Positions 42,594-51,934 of a stretch of 64,000 nt of DNA are shown piece after piece (within the stretch, counting starts at the first letter, position 1; each line of letters begins with the position of its first letter). Both the position numbers and the translations under genes were made by a program. Source of the DNA: CAYYYG01 sp964490875 (GTDB lineage: Bacteria > Patescibacteriota > Microgenomatia > UBA1406 > GWC2-37-13); assembly GCA_964490875.1 (NCBI GenBank), contig CAZBEF010000002.1, positions 1-64,000 of the forward strand. Reading direction: 5' to 3'. The notes beneath the pieces were generated by a model. The model made no database searches, was not told where the DNA came from, and saw only the letters and a list, made by a program, of their open reading frames with translations.

Positions 42594-44396
42594 TTATACT
42601 TTCTTATATATCCTTATGACCGGATGGTCGAAAACGGTCCAGGTTTCTTCGGCATTTTCATCGGGAAATTCCAGAATTTTCACTCCAAACAGCTCAATTC
42701 TCGGGTACGAAGAAAACTCAGCGACTTTTATAAAGCCAGATTTCCCGCCGAAAAGATCACCGTAATATTCATTCAACAAAGGATATTTCTTCAAAAGATC
42801 CTGGCAGCGCTTGTCCATATATTTCTGAAGCTTAATTTCAGTATTCACAATTTCATAACAGGTATGATTGGCGAAAATTCTTCGGGAAGGAATAAAAATA
42901 TAATCTGCAAATTCTATCTGATGAGGCAAATCATTCTGCAAAGGAGATTCCGTATCCAGATCGTAAAAATTGAATGAAACATAATTATAATGTAAATTGT
43001 ATGCGGCATCATGGCTTTCAAGCTTCTGCGGCGAAGGAATAGGTATATCGACCACATTGGCTGTTTCTGCAAGTATTTTGGAGTCATTGGGAATATTTTT
43101 ATAAATCCAGTCTGATGCAATAAAACGCACATCCGGAGTTTGATAGATGGAAAGATAGGCAAGGCCCGGAATGATTGAGATAATACAAATTATGATACCG
43201 ATGCTTTTTATAACAACACCATCTGATTTATCGGCCTGAAAACTTTTTAATTCTTCCAAAAAATTTCTAATTCCTTTCAAAAAATGGAACATAAATAAAA
43301 CTGCCAAAGAAAGCATAATCGGATATGCAGGAGCGATAAAACGAGTCCATTTGGCATAGACATATGCATTGGGTACGAATACCAACAGAAATGATATACG
43401 CAGCAAATTCAGATATCTGTTTTTCCAGGGCAGAAATAAAAACCCGGCAATAGACATAATAAAGACTCCATACCCTAATGCATAGGGGAAGATATGATCA
43501 AACTGAAATAAGAATGGTGTTGTACCAAAAAATTGTCTGGTATAAAAAACATTCAGAGTCCCCAGGCCGACACTCGATTCATACTGAAAGGAACCATAAA
43601 AATCTTCCAATTTAATTAAATTGTACGGTGAAAGTAAAATACCAAAGATTAATGCGGTCACAACAACGCGGGACAACGAAACAATTCTATAAATAATCCG
43701 GGTAAAAAAATTGTCAATACTTTTACTGTCATGAAGCAGACAATACACAGGCAGCGCAAAATAAACGAGGGAAGAAAGTTTTGTTGCCAAAGACAATCCG
43801 CAGATTATCCCCGACAATACAAGATAATTATTAAGGAAATCATGATTCTTTAAAACTTTAAGTGATATATATACTAATACTACATATAATAATATAAGCA
43901 CACTTTCTGTTGTACCAAAATGGGCAAACTGAATAAGAACGGGAGAAAATATCAGAAATAAATACGTTAATGCAGTACGATATACGGAAGATCGAGATTG
44001 ACGATTTTCTTCGAGCGAATCAAAAATATTATCCAGAATTTTAACGAGAAAGAAAAACGTTAGCACCGAGGATACGGCAGAAATAATACGAAGCGAAATC
44101 ACCGCTTCCTGAAAAGTGGGTGAAACAGCAAGACTTTTAAACCAATGAGCCGCAAGAATCATTGCATATGCCAGATATAACGGCATCTGTCCATATGCGA
44201 AAAAATGCGGATTGAGGCAGTCTATAAAATTCTGAATTCCAATCTGCATTCCGGGAAGATGGCAGGTAAACTGGGTTATAGCGACAGCCATGTTGCGCTC
44301 GTCGGGGTGAAAGGGGTAGGGCAAACCCCATGGTAGGTTAACAAATCGTGTGTAGAGAAGAAGCGCAATTGCCGTTAATAAGATAAAATATTTCAT
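42594..44396 (-). CDS. GT39/ArnT-like membrane glycosyltransferase
   Basis: The roughly 600-residue protein has a dozen predicted membrane helices and the GT-C motif His-Pro-Asp-Glu-Arg-Asn in its first loop (about 29 residues after the ATG), which holds the catalytic acidic pair. The C-terminal 150 residues are a soluble extracytoplasmic domain. It probably moves a sugar from a polyprenyl carrier to protein or lipid outside the membrane. The ATG at 44396 is preferred because TAGAAT (forward 44407-44412) lies just before it; a GTG at 44438 would add 14 residues. It diverges from rpsF. Confidence 0.85.
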   Translation of the reverse strand: MKYFILLTAIALLLYTRFVNLPWGLPYPFHPDERNMAVAITQFTCHLPGMQIGIQNFIDCLNPHFFAYGQMPLYLAYAMILAAHWFKSLAVSPTFQEAVISLRIISAVSSVLTFFFLVKILDNIFDSLEENRQSRSSVYRTALTYLFLIFSPVLIQFAHFGTTESVLILLYVVLVYISLKVLKNHDFLNNYLVLSGIICGLSLATKLSSLVYFALPVYCLLHDSKSIDNFFTRIIYRIVSLSRVVVTALIFGILLSPYNLIKLEDFYGSFQYESSVGLGTLNVFYTRQFFGTTPFLFQFDHIFPYALGYGVFIMSIAGFLFLPWKNRYLNLLRISFLLVFVPNAYVYAKWTRFIAPAYPIMLSLAVLFMFHFLKGIRNFLEELKSFQADKSDGVVIKSIGIIICIISIIPGLAYLSIYQTPDVRFIASDWIYKNIPNDSKILAETANVVDIPIPSPQKLESHDAAYNLHYNYVSFNFYDLDTESPLQNDLPHQIEFADYIFIPSRRIFANHTCYEIVNTEIKLQKYMDKRCQDLLKKYPLLNEYYGDLFGGKSGFIKVAEFSSYPRIELFGVKILEFPDENAEETWTVFDHPVIRIYKKV

Positions 44397-44463
44397 TATT
44401 ACTTTTATTCTATCATCACTTACAGTTGATTTTTTCACCTTTTCTTATTATGATATAGCAATT

Positions 44464-44730
44464 ATGAACACGTACGAATTTACCTTTATTCTAGGCGACG
44501 AAAAAGAGGTCGCGGAAATTAAAAAAGCCTTAAAAGCTCATTCTGGAAAGTTAGTTAACGAAAAAGCATGGGGAGAACGCGCATTTGCCTACCCAATAGA
44601 TAAACAGCTTAAATCTAACTACTACACGTGGCAGATTGAAATCGGAAAGAAGGATCTTACCGAATTTAAGAAAAAGCTGGAATATAACGAAAAGCTTACA
44701 CGTTATCTGATTTTGATGTCCGAAGAATAA
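44464..44730 (+). CDS. rpsF: 30S ribosomal protein S6
   Basis: The 88-residue protein matches S6: Tyr-Glu-Phe-Thr-Phe-Ile-Leu at the start, Ala-Trp-Gly-Glu-Arg-Ala-Phe-Ala-Tyr-Pro-Ile near 35-45, and Tyr-Asn-Glu-Lys-Leu-Thr-Arg-Tyr-Leu at the end. It starts the conserved rpsF-ssb-rpsR operon. TATGAT at 44449-44454 gives a leader of about 3 nt. Confidence 0.95.
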   Translation: MNTYEFTFILGDEKEVAEIKKALKAHSGKLVNEKAWGERAFAYPIDKQLKSNYYTWQIEIGKKDLTEFKKKLEYNEKLTRYLILMSEE

Positions 44731-44756
44731 GATTAATAGCAGTTGAGAATGTATTT

Positions 44757-45233
44757 ATGGCAAGCAGATCACTGAATCGGGTCGAACTTATTGGCAATCT
44801 GACAAGAGATCCAGAGTTGAAATACACACCTGCAGGCACAGCTGTCTGCACTTTTGGTATTGCAACCAACCGAAGCTGGACAACAGCCGACGGACAAACA
44901 AAAGAAGATACACAGTATCACCGGATAGTTGCCTGGCAGAAGCTTGCCGAGCTATGCGGTAAATTACTTGTTAAGGGTAGAAAAATATACGCGGTTGGCC
45001 GGATAACATATCGGTCATTTACCGGAAAAGACGGCCAGCAAAGGTCGATAACAGAAATTGTGCTGGATGATTTTATTGTTTTCTATGACGGCAAGAAAGG
45101 TGCCGGCGAAGAAGGACACGAAATAAAAAGTGCCGATTCAGCCGAAGAAACACCACCGCCGCCTTCTGATATTGAATCAGAAGATAGTAAAAATAAAGAT
45201 GAATCAGTTAGCGCAGATGATATACCATTTTAA
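44757..45233 (+). CDS. ssb: Single-stranded DNA-binding protein
   Basis: The 158-residue protein has the SSB OB-fold (Asn-Arg-Val-Glu-Leu-Ile-Gly-Asn-Leu-Thr near 6-15; Arg-Ile-Val-Ala-Trp-Gln near 56) and a disordered acidic tail ending Asp-Asp-Ile-Pro-Phe, the protein-docking tip. It is the middle gene of rpsF-ssb-rpsR. Confidence 0.96.
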   Translation: MASRSLNRVELIGNLTRDPELKYTPAGTAVCTFGIATNRSWTTADGQTKEDTQYHRIVAWQKLAELCGKLLVKGRKIYAVGRITYRSFTGKDGQQRSITEIVLDDFIVFYDGKKGAGEEGHEIKSADSAEETPPPPSDIESEDSKNKDESVSADDIPF

Positions 45234-45250
45234 TTAATAATATAAACACT

Positions 45251-45460
45251 ATGTCTCAATGTTTTTTTTGCACGTACAATACAAATCCCGACTATAAAGA
45301 TATTGAAAATCTTGAAAAATTTTTGTCGCCGCGAAAGAAAATGTTAAGCCGCGAAAAGACTCATGTGTGTGCAAAACATCAGCGAAAACTGACAAAGCAT
45401 ATAAAATACGCCCGATATTTGGCTCTTATCCCTTACACTTCATATCAGGGAGCTAAATAA
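45251..45460 (+). CDS. rpsR: 30S ribosomal protein S18, zinc-type
   Basis: The 69-residue protein matches S18 (Tyr-Lys-Asp-Ile-Glu-Asn-Leu; Arg-Lys-Met-Leu-Ser-Arg; Lys-His-Ile-Lys-Tyr-Ala-Arg-Tyr-Leu-Ala-Leu-Ile-Pro-Tyr). Cys4-x2-Cys7 and Cys41-x2-His44 form a probable zinc site, a feature of only part of the family. It is the last gene of the operon; about 70 nt follow before a fresh promoter. Confidence 0.93.
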   Translation: MSQCFFCTYNTNPDYKDIENLEKFLSPRKKMLSREKTHVCAKHQRKLTKHIKYARYLALIPYTSYQGAK

Positions 45461-45494
45461 TCTCTTTCAAAATTTTTTGTGTCTCTGCTTTCAA

Positions 45495-45523
45495 TTGACA
45501 TATACTATAGGATAGTGTATAAT
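45495..45523 (+). promoter_or_regulatory. Perfect consensus promoter
   Basis: TTGACA (45495-45500), exactly 17 nt, TATAAT (45518-45523). It is the only fully canonical sigma-70-type promoter I found in the window. Predicted start 45530, 4 nt before the ATG at 45534. Confidence 0.8.
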
Positions 45524-45533
45524 TTTTATTACT

Positions 45534-46169
45534 ATGACTATTGAAAGTCAATCTAAATATGGACCGGAGGTAATTAGACCTAAAATTGATTATCCTCAAA
45601 CAGCGTTTAAATTATCTTTATCTGAAGGAAATGTAGTAGCTGTTGTACGTGTAATAAGAGGAGACATTAAGATTTACCAAGGACCAAATAATAGCTATAC
45701 AACTGGCAACTATTGGGAAGTTACACCGCAAGATGCAAAAAATGACGATTATATAGTAGCTCAAGTAGGTAGAGTAATTAGTGTGAAACATGGGGAAACA
45801 ATTGTAGAACCTTTTAAAGATAATGAGGGTAGACTATCAGAGTATGATGTATCTCAACTTAAAAGTGGTAATGGCCCTTATAGTCTAATGCCTAAAGGTC
45901 GTTGGCCAAATGAACTTACTCACTTTGAACCATTTGCCATAGCAGAAGAATCTCCTCAGTTTATAGCTCTATCAGAAATGGAAGATAATACGTTTGTAGG
46001 AAGGATGTACGTAGGAAAAAAAAGACTATTACATCCACCTAAAACTATAACAATTGCAACTATGCCACATGGCTATGATACAGAATTATCTACTGGGAAT
46101 TTAAGATTACTTATTCCAGGTATAAATCTAAACAGAAGAATAGTCATGCGGTCAACTCAAAGTAAATAA
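45534..46169 (+). CDS. Hypothetical protein, 211 aa
   Basis: Unrecognised. The soluble protein is beta-rich, with Tyr-Gln-Gly-Pro-Asn-Asn and Gly-Asn-Tyr-Trp-Glu-Val segments early and Thr-Met-Pro-His-Gly-Tyr-Asp near 180. It has no signal peptide or membrane segment. Its perfect consensus promoter suggests high expression. It is not obviously linked to rpsR upstream or the 46239 gene downstream, both of which have their own signals or ends. Confidence 0.65.
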   Translation: MTIESQSKYGPEVIRPKIDYPQTAFKLSLSEGNVVAVVRVIRGDIKIYQGPNNSYTTGNYWEVTPQDAKNDDYIVAQVGRVISVKHGETIVEPFKDNEGRLSEYDVSQLKSGNGPYSLMPKGRWPNELTHFEPFAIAEESPQFIALSEMEDNTFVGRMYVGKKRLLHPPKTITIATMPHGYDTELSTGNLRLLIPGINLNRRIVMRSTQSK

Positions 46170-46238
46170 ATAATAATTCTCACGAATCGATTTAATCTTC
46201 CCTTTACGGTTCATATAAGAAGTTGTTATAATGAACGA

Positions 46239-46976
46239 ATGATACTCAGAGTAACCCTACCAATTAATGGAGAACTGCTCATAAAAACAGGGGATATGGT
46301 TGATTTTTCAACACCTCTTGTTAATAATCATGTGAAGAAAGAAATTAAGATTCCATTAGCCCGTTCGCTGAAGGTTCATCCCAAAAAAATCTTTACTGTA
46401 CTTCATAAATTTGTTGGAGATAAAATTAAAAAGGGCGATGTAATAGCTTCAAGCAAAGGATTCTTAGGTAAAAATAAATATATTAGCGAACAGGATGGCA
46501 CATTAAAAGAAGTTAGCCATAACGACGGTTCCATAACTTTGGAAGTAGATTCTGATCAGACGACCATGATAAAAGCCTTTTTTAAAGGTGAAATTGTAGA
46601 AATCGATCAGCAAACAGATAAAGAAAAAACGATTATTCAATTTAAGGTAACTCACGCAAAGCATTTCGATCTGAAAGATGCCAAAGATTTCTTCGGCGGA
46701 CCATTATATTACAACAAGAAAAAAGAACTGCCCAGCATAACAGACGAAGAAATTACCGGACATATTATCTGCACAACAACTCTTTTGCCGTATGAACAGA
46801 CAAAACTCGAAACATTAGGCGCAAAAGGATTTATTCTTCTTCATTCGCCGATAGAAGAGGGAACAATACCCCACGCTAAAATTAAAGAAATTCCCGATTG
46901 GGATGAGCTTCATACACTGGCGCTTCCCTATTGCACGGTGGACAAATATGAAAGTAAAATGTATGTTTATGAATAA
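46239..46976 (+). CDS. Hypothetical protein with a possible barrel-sandwich domain
   Basis: The 245-residue protein has no firm family. Residues 1-115 look like a biotinyl/lipoyl-type beta barrel (Gly-Asp-Met-Val-Asp-Phe near 18, Val-Gly-Asp-Lys-Ile-Lys-Lys-Gly-Asp-Val-Ile-Ala near 59-70). The C-terminal half is alpha/beta (Ile-Thr-Gly-His-Ile-Ile-Cys-Thr). TATAAT at 46227-46232 ends exactly 6 nt before the ATG. Function unknown. Confidence 0.65.
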   Translation: MILRVTLPINGELLIKTGDMVDFSTPLVNNHVKKEIKIPLARSLKVHPKKIFTVLHKFVGDKIKKGDVIASSKGFLGKNKYISEQDGTLKEVSHNDGSITLEVDSDQTTMIKAFFKGEIVEIDQQTDKEKTIIQFKVTHAKHFDLKDAKDFFGGPLYYNKKKELPSITDEEITGHIICTTTLLPYEQTKLETLGAKGFILLHSPIEEGTIPHAKIKEIPDWDELHTLALPYCTVDKYESKMYVYE

Positions 46977-47003
46977 TTCTTCTTATTAGAAATTAATACT
47001 TGT

Positions 47004-48230
47004 ATGCAATCAAATAAACTCACCAATATTCTATTATATGCAGCAATTGCCATTTTCCTTTTTGGTTCGGGATATAAATTAGGCGGATATAACAAAGTGG
47101 ATGGAGAAGTTAGGACTCCCGCAAATTTCATCAGCAATAATTCAGCTAATAATGATAAAAATATAGATTTCAGTTTATTTTGGGAAACGTGGGACAAGCT
47201 TGAAGAGAAATATGTAGATAAGAAAAAATTAGATAAGAAGAAAATGTATTACGGGGCTATAAAAGGAATGACCGCCAGTGTAGAAGACCCATATACATTT
47301 TTTTTAACTCCCGATGAAAATAAACAGACTAAAGAAGAACTCGGCGGCCGCTTTGAAGGAATTGGAGCACAGCTTGGTTTGAAAGACAATAGGATAGTAG
47401 TGGTGGCTCCACTTAAGGACTCACCGTCGGAAAAAGCTGGCCTGCTGTCGGGCGACGTTATTGCCGCAGTAGACGGTAAATCCACAAAAGGATGGACGCT
47501 TACGCAAGCAGTTTCAAAAATACGCGGTCCCAAAAATACGACTGTCAAATTAACCGTAGAACGCGCTTCGGGGACAAAAGATGTAAAAATAATTCGGGAT
47601 GAAGTAAAGATTCCGACAATCGAAGTAGAATATAAATCCGATATTGCTGTTTTAAAACTAAATCAGTTCGGAGAACACACCAATAGCGAGTGGGATAAAG
47701 CAATTGCTGAAATTCAAACTAAATGGAAAAGCAAAGATATTAAAGGTATGGTTCTTGATTTAAGAGATAATCCGGGCGGATATTTGGAGAGCGCGGTATA
47801 TATAGCGTCTGAATTTATTCCAAAAGGGAAGTTGGTTGTTAAACAGGAATCCACCAAAGTATCTGAAACCCGTGATTATACAGTATACCGGGAAGGCAAA
47901 CTATTAGACATTCCACTTGTGGTTATGATCAACGAAGGTTCAGCATCGGCTTCTGAAATAGTTGCCGGATGTCTGCGAGATTACAGAAGGGCGACATTAG
48001 TTGGCCAAAAAAGTTTCGGCAAAGGTTCGGTGCAGGAAGCACTTGATTTAAAAGATAATGCAGGATTGCATGTTACTATCGCCAAATGGATTCTTCCTAA
48101 AGGAGACTGGATAAACGGAAAAGGAATTGAACCAAAAATTAAAGTACAGAATCCAACTCCGGCAGTAGGCACTTCCGAAAAGCCCGCCGATGAGCAGCTT
48201 GAAAAAGCAATAGAAACGGTAGTACAATAG
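47004..48230 (+). CDS. C-terminal processing protease (S41 family)
   Basis: The 408-residue exported protease has a signal anchor (about 7-28), a helical N-domain, a PDZ domain (about 115-195) and the S41 catalytic part: Leu-Arg-Asp-Asn-Pro-Gly-Gly near 250, Asn-Glu-Gly-Ser-Ala-Ser-Ala-Ser-Glu with the nucleophile Ser near 315, and Gly-Gln-Lys-Ser-Phe-Gly-Lys-Gly with the base Lys near 340. It acts on envelope proteins. It lies directly before an HtrA protease, forming a surface quality-control pair. Confidence 0.94.
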   Translation: MQSNKLTNILLYAAIAIFLFGSGYKLGGYNKVDGEVRTPANFISNNSANNDKNIDFSLFWETWDKLEEKYVDKKKLDKKKMYYGAIKGMTASVEDPYTFFLTPDENKQTKEELGGRFEGIGAQLGLKDNRIVVVAPLKDSPSEKAGLLSGDVIAAVDGKSTKGWTLTQAVSKIRGPKNTTVKLTVERASGTKDVKIIRDEVKIPTIEVEYKSDIAVLKLNQFGEHTNSEWDKAIAEIQTKWKSKDIKGMVLDLRDNPGGYLESAVYIASEFIPKGKLVVKQESTKVSETRDYTVYREGKLLDIPLVVMINEGSASASEIVAGCLRDYRRATLVGQKSFGKGSVQEALDLKDNAGLHVTIAKWILPKGDWINGKGIEPKIKVQNPTPAVGTSEKPADEQLEKAIETVVQ

Positions 48231-48254
48231 CATCATATAAGTTATATTTAGCTT

Positions 48255-49406
48255 ATGAAAAGACTCGTAATTTTATTGATCCTTCTGTTAGTGATTCTAG
48301 GAATCAGTGACCAGGGGAATTTTCTGAAGAATTTTAACATCAACAAATATCTGCCTTCGCTATCGACTCCCACTACAATTGGGGGAGAAAAGCAGACGGT
48401 GGTATATGAAGAATCTGTTGTAACAAAAGTCATTGAAGAAGCTCTGCCTTCTGTTGTAACGGTTGGAATAAATATTAAAACCTCCAGCCGCAATATGTTT
48501 GATGAGGATCCGTTCTTTTCTTTCAGCCCCTTCGACAGACAGCAGACAACTCCCAAAAATATTGAACAGAACATTGGCAGCGGTTTTATAATTTCACAGG
48601 ATGGACTGATCATAACAAATAAACACGTTGTATCCGAAACCGATGCCACATATAAAGTCCTGACTAATGATAAAAAAGAATTTCAGGTTGAAAAAATTTA
48701 CCGCGATCCGCTGAATGATTTAGCCATCATAAAAATAAATGCTTCAGGTTTAAAACCGTTAAAAATGGGTTCTTCTTCGAATTTGAAATTGGGACAGATG
48801 GCAATTGCAATAGGTACTCCGCTTGGAGATTTTACCAATACCGTGACCACCGGAATTGTTTCTGGATTAGGCAGAGGAATTACTGCCGGTTCCGCATTTG
48901 AAGGATATGTAGAAAAACTAGACAACGTAATCCAGACAGATGCTGCAATTAATCCGGGAAATTCTGGTGGACCGCTTTTAAATTCTAAAGGCGAAGTGAT
49001 TGGTATTAATACTGCAGTCGCAGCTGAAGGCCAGAATATAGGCTTTGCACTACCTGTTGATATTGTGAAAGATCTGATTGATAAGTTCAACAAACAGGGC
49101 GGCAGTTTTGAACGGCCTTTCATTGGTGTGCGATATAAGATGATCGATAAACAGACAGCCATACTGAATGAGATTGTGCAGGGAGCATATGTTATTGAGA
49201 TAGTTGATAATTCTCCGGCTCAGACCGCCGGAATTCAGGAAGAAGATGTTATAACAGAAATCGATGGCAAAAAGATAGAAGGAACCGACGATCAGCAGCT
49301 GACAAAAACTATACTCGATAAAAAAATCGGCGATACTGTTTCTCTTAAAGTATGGAGAAATGGTGAATTCGAAACAAAATCAGTCACTTTGAAAGCGGCA
49401 CCATAA
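48255..49406 (+). CDS. HtrA/DegP-family serine protease
   Basis: The 383-residue protein has a short N-terminal anchor, a trypsin-like domain with the triad in Thr-Asn-Lys-His-Val-Val (about 120), Asn-Asp-Leu-Ala-Ile-Ile (about 154) and Gly-Asn-Ser-Gly-Gly-Pro-Leu (about 236), and one C-terminal PDZ domain. It degrades or refolds misfolded exported proteins. TATATT at 48243-48248 ends exactly 6 nt before the ATG, so it has its own leaderless promoter despite following the S41 gene by 24 nt. Confidence 0.95.
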   Translation: MKRLVILLILLLVILGISDQGNFLKNFNINKYLPSLSTPTTIGGEKQTVVYEESVVTKVIEEALPSVVTVGINIKTSSRNMFDEDPFFSFSPFDRQQTTPKNIEQNIGSGFIISQDGLIITNKHVVSETDATYKVLTNDKKEFQVEKIYRDPLNDLAIIKINASGLKPLKMGSSSNLKLGQMAIAIGTPLGDFTNTVTTGIVSGLGRGITAGSAFEGYVEKLDNVIQTDAAINPGNSGGPLLNSKGEVIGINTAVAAEGQNIGFALPVDIVKDLIDKFNKQGGSFERPFIGVRYKMIDKQTAILNEIVQGAYVIEIVDNSPAQTAGIQEEDVITEIDGKKIEGTDDQQLTKTILDKKIGDTVSLKVWRNGEFETKSVTLKAAP

Positions 49407-49487
49407 GATTGTCTGTAAGCTCTCATTTAATGGAAATGTGACTTATAATCCATAGACTGCGGATTACCCATATTGTATAGTGCCTAT

Positions 49488-49985
49488 ATGAACCCGATAA
49501 CATCTAAATATGTTACTCATAAAAATCTTGATGTTGTGCTGTCTGACATAATAGATTTTGTTGGAGCATGTTATGATGCACATGAAGAGAATCTGACTAA
49601 GGTAAAAAATGAATTGAAAACAGAAATGAAATCAGGACTCAACAACTTGAGAACTGAGCTTAAGGCAGATATAAATAAAGTGCGACTTGATCTTCAAAAT
49701 TATCAGGAAAATACTTCACTAGCATTTATAGAAATAAGAAGCGATATCAAAGAAATAAAAAGTGATCAGAAAAATTTCAGAAAAGAGCTTAAGTCGATGA
49801 AAAATTCTATCCGCGGGTTGCAGGGTTCACAAAAAGAAATGCAGACTCTGCTTATCGACATTAAAAAAACAACAGAAGAACTAAAAGCTATGAACAATAA
49901 TATTCTCGGACTTATTACGTATCAGGAGAATCGGTTGCGAGAAATGGAGAAGAAAGCTCATACTCACTCTACAGATATGCTATAA
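49488..49985 (+). CDS. Hypothetical coiled-coil protein
   Basis: From the ATG at 49488 the protein has 165 residues, nearly all coiled coil from about residue 30 (repeating Leu/Ile heptads rich in Lys, Glu and Ser). No membrane segment. TATAGT at 49476-49481 ends exactly 6 nt before this ATG; the earlier TTG at 49473 precedes the -10 box. Function unknown. Confidence 0.65.
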   Translation: MNPITSKYVTHKNLDVVLSDIIDFVGACYDAHEENLTKVKNELKTEMKSGLNNLRTELKADINKVRLDLQNYQENTSLAFIEIRSDIKEIKSDQKNFRKELKSMKNSIRGLQGSQKEMQTLLIDIKKTTEELKAMNNNILGLITYQENRLREMEKKAHTHSTDML

Positions 49986-49993
49986 TCTTTTTC

Positions 49994-51211
49994 ATGTCAG
50001 ATAAAGTTATCCCCCAAACATTAAAAGGTTTCCGTGACTTTCTTCCACAAGATGCGATTAAACGACAATATGTAGTTAATATAATCCGCACTCAATTTGA
50101 ACGCTATGGATTTCAGCCTATTGAGACTCCAGCGGTAGAATACCTTGAGACATTTATGGGAAATGTGGGGGAAGATGAAAAACTATTTATGAAGTTTGAA
50201 GACCATGGAGGTCGGAAAGTAGCGCTGCGGTATGATCAGACAATTCCAACATGCAGATTTATTGCACAGTATAGAGATAAACTGACATTTCCTTTTAAGC
50301 GATATCAAATACAAACCGTATGGCGTTCGGAGAAACCTCAGAAGGGAAGATATCGCGAGTTTCTTCAATGTGATGCCGACATATTTGGAATTGCCGAACC
50401 CGAGGCCGATGCCGAAATGATCGCCTTGTGTCTGGATATTTATCAAAATCTTGGATTTAAAGAATATATTGTAAAAATAAATGACCGCGCGATTTATAAA
50501 GATTTGCCTTACAATGTCATCGTCGCCATAGACAAACTGCAGAAAATCGGAAAAGAAGGAGTAATTAACGAGATTAAAATGAAGGGATTTACCGAAGAAG
50601 AAGCAAAAGGAATGCTTGACTCTGTTTTGAATGCTAAACCAACAGATACGATAACGCGAATATTTCAATATCTAAAAAATCTAGGTTTTGATGAAAAACA
50701 TTTTACGTTCGATCCATCCATCGCCCGATCATTCAACTATTCTACCGGAGCTATTTGGGAAGTGGTAATTCCAGAATTTACCGCCGGTTCAGTACTTGGC
50801 GGCGAACGGTATGACAAACTGGTCGGCCGATTTCAAAATACCGACATGCCTGCCACCGGATTTGCAGTAGGATTCGACCGTACACTTGAGGCAATGGAAC
50901 AGCTTGGCCTTCTGCCTGCCACACCAACCAAAACACATGCATTGGTTTCTATATTTTCAGAAGAGTTAATGAGCCATTCACTAAAATTAGCTCAATTTCT
51001 CCGAAATAATGGAGCAAATATCGATATATACCTGCAAAAGCCATTTAAATTAGATAAACAGCTTAAGTATGCCGACAAAAACAGTATTCCGTACGTTGTG
51101 ATTATTGGACCGGAAGAAGTCACGAAAAATATGATAAAGCTAAAAAACATGAAAACCGGCGAACAAAAAGAATTGACTCAGTCTGATCTCTTACCCATCC
51201 TCCTGGTATAA
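49994..51211 (+). CDS. hisS: Histidyl-tRNA synthetase
   Basis: The 405-residue class II enzyme shows Gly-Phe-Arg-Asp-Phe-Leu-Pro near 12-18, Arg-Tyr-Asp-Gln-Thr-Ile-Pro near 77 (motif 2 region), the HisRS motif Gly-Gly-Glu-Arg-Tyr-Asp-Lys-Leu-Val near 269, and Gly-Phe-Ala-Val-Gly-Phe-Asp-Arg near 287. The C-terminal domain binds the anticodon. TATAAT at 49981-49986 ends 7 nt before the ATG. Confidence 0.96.
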   Translation: MSDKVIPQTLKGFRDFLPQDAIKRQYVVNIIRTQFERYGFQPIETPAVEYLETFMGNVGEDEKLFMKFEDHGGRKVALRYDQTIPTCRFIAQYRDKLTFPFKRYQIQTVWRSEKPQKGRYREFLQCDADIFGIAEPEADAEMIALCLDIYQNLGFKEYIVKINDRAIYKDLPYNVIVAIDKLQKIGKEGVINEIKMKGFTEEEAKGMLDSVLNAKPTDTITRIFQYLKNLGFDEKHFTFDPSIARSFNYSTGAIWEVVIPEFTAGSVLGGERYDKLVGRFQNTDMPATGFAVGFDRTLEAMEQLGLLPATPTKTHALVSIFSEELMSHSLKLAQFLRNNGANIDIYLQKPFKLDKQLKYADKNSIPYVVIIGPEEVTKNMIKLKNMKTGEQKELTQSDLLPILLV

Positions 51212-51217
51212 TATCCT

Positions 51218-51904
51218 ATGCAAATTAATCCAAATATTGTAATTATCGAAGCCACTCCTGGTGTTGGCGGTGATGAATCCAAGATATGGGAGAAAGAGCT
51301 TTTACTTTCTTATCTCAAATATGCAGAAAGAAAAGGATATAAGTACGTATATCTGGATGATTATATAATTAAGATTACGGGAGAGAATGCGTTCGATAAA
51401 TATAAAAATGAAACCGGCGTCCACCGGGTGCAGAGAATTCCATCTACCGAACGGAAAGGGAGAATTCATACCTCAACAGCCGTGATTGTGGTTATACCGC
51501 AGATTATACAGTCAGATGTACGGATCAGCCCGAGTGATGTAGAATGGCAGTTTTACCGAGCCGGCGGCCATGGCGGACAAAATGTAAATAAAGTATCGAC
51601 AGCAGTGCGATTGACTCACAAGCCGACAGGAATAGTTGTCACAGCAAGCCGGGAGCGGTATCAAGAAGCAAACCGAAAAATTGCCATGGATCTTCTTTTA
51701 GGAAAGCTGTACCAGCTGGAAGAGGAGAGAAAAAAGGGTATTACCGCTTCTTTTGTACGAAATGTAGGGACAGGAGAACGTTCAGACAAAATAAGGACAT
51801 ATAATTTTCCGCAGAACAGGCTTACCGATCATCGCATCAATAAAAGCTATTTTAACTTGGAACAGATCATTGGCGAGGGTAAGTGGGAAAAAGTATTGGA
51901 ATAA
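51218..51904 (+). CDS. prfA: Peptide chain release factor 1, short form lacking domain 1
   Basis: The 228-residue protein keeps the codon-recognition and peptidyl-hydrolysis parts of RF1: Gly-Val-Gly-Gly-Asp-Glu near 15-20, Gly-Val-His-Arg-Val-Gln-Arg near 67-73, Pro-Ser-Thr at 75-77 (the PxT motif that reads UAA/UAG), and Gly-Gly-Gln at 119-121. Normal RF1 has about 360 residues; the helical N-terminal domain 1 is missing. The gap to hisS is only 6 nt, so no longer start exists. TATAAT at 51207-51212 ends 5 nt before the ATG. Confidence 0.88.
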   Translation: MQINPNIVIIEATPGVGGDESKIWEKELLLSYLKYAERKGYKYVYLDDYIIKITGENAFDKYKNETGVHRVQRIPSTERKGRIHTSTAVIVVIPQIIQSDVRISPSDVEWQFYRAGGHGGQNVNKVSTAVRLTHKPTGIVVTASRERYQEANRKIAMDLLLGKLYQLEEERKKGITASFVRNVGTGERSDKIRTYNFPQNRLTDHRINKSYFNLEQIIGEGKWEKVLE

Positions 51905-51934
51905 TTTCAAAATTATCTGTTATAATATTTACCT

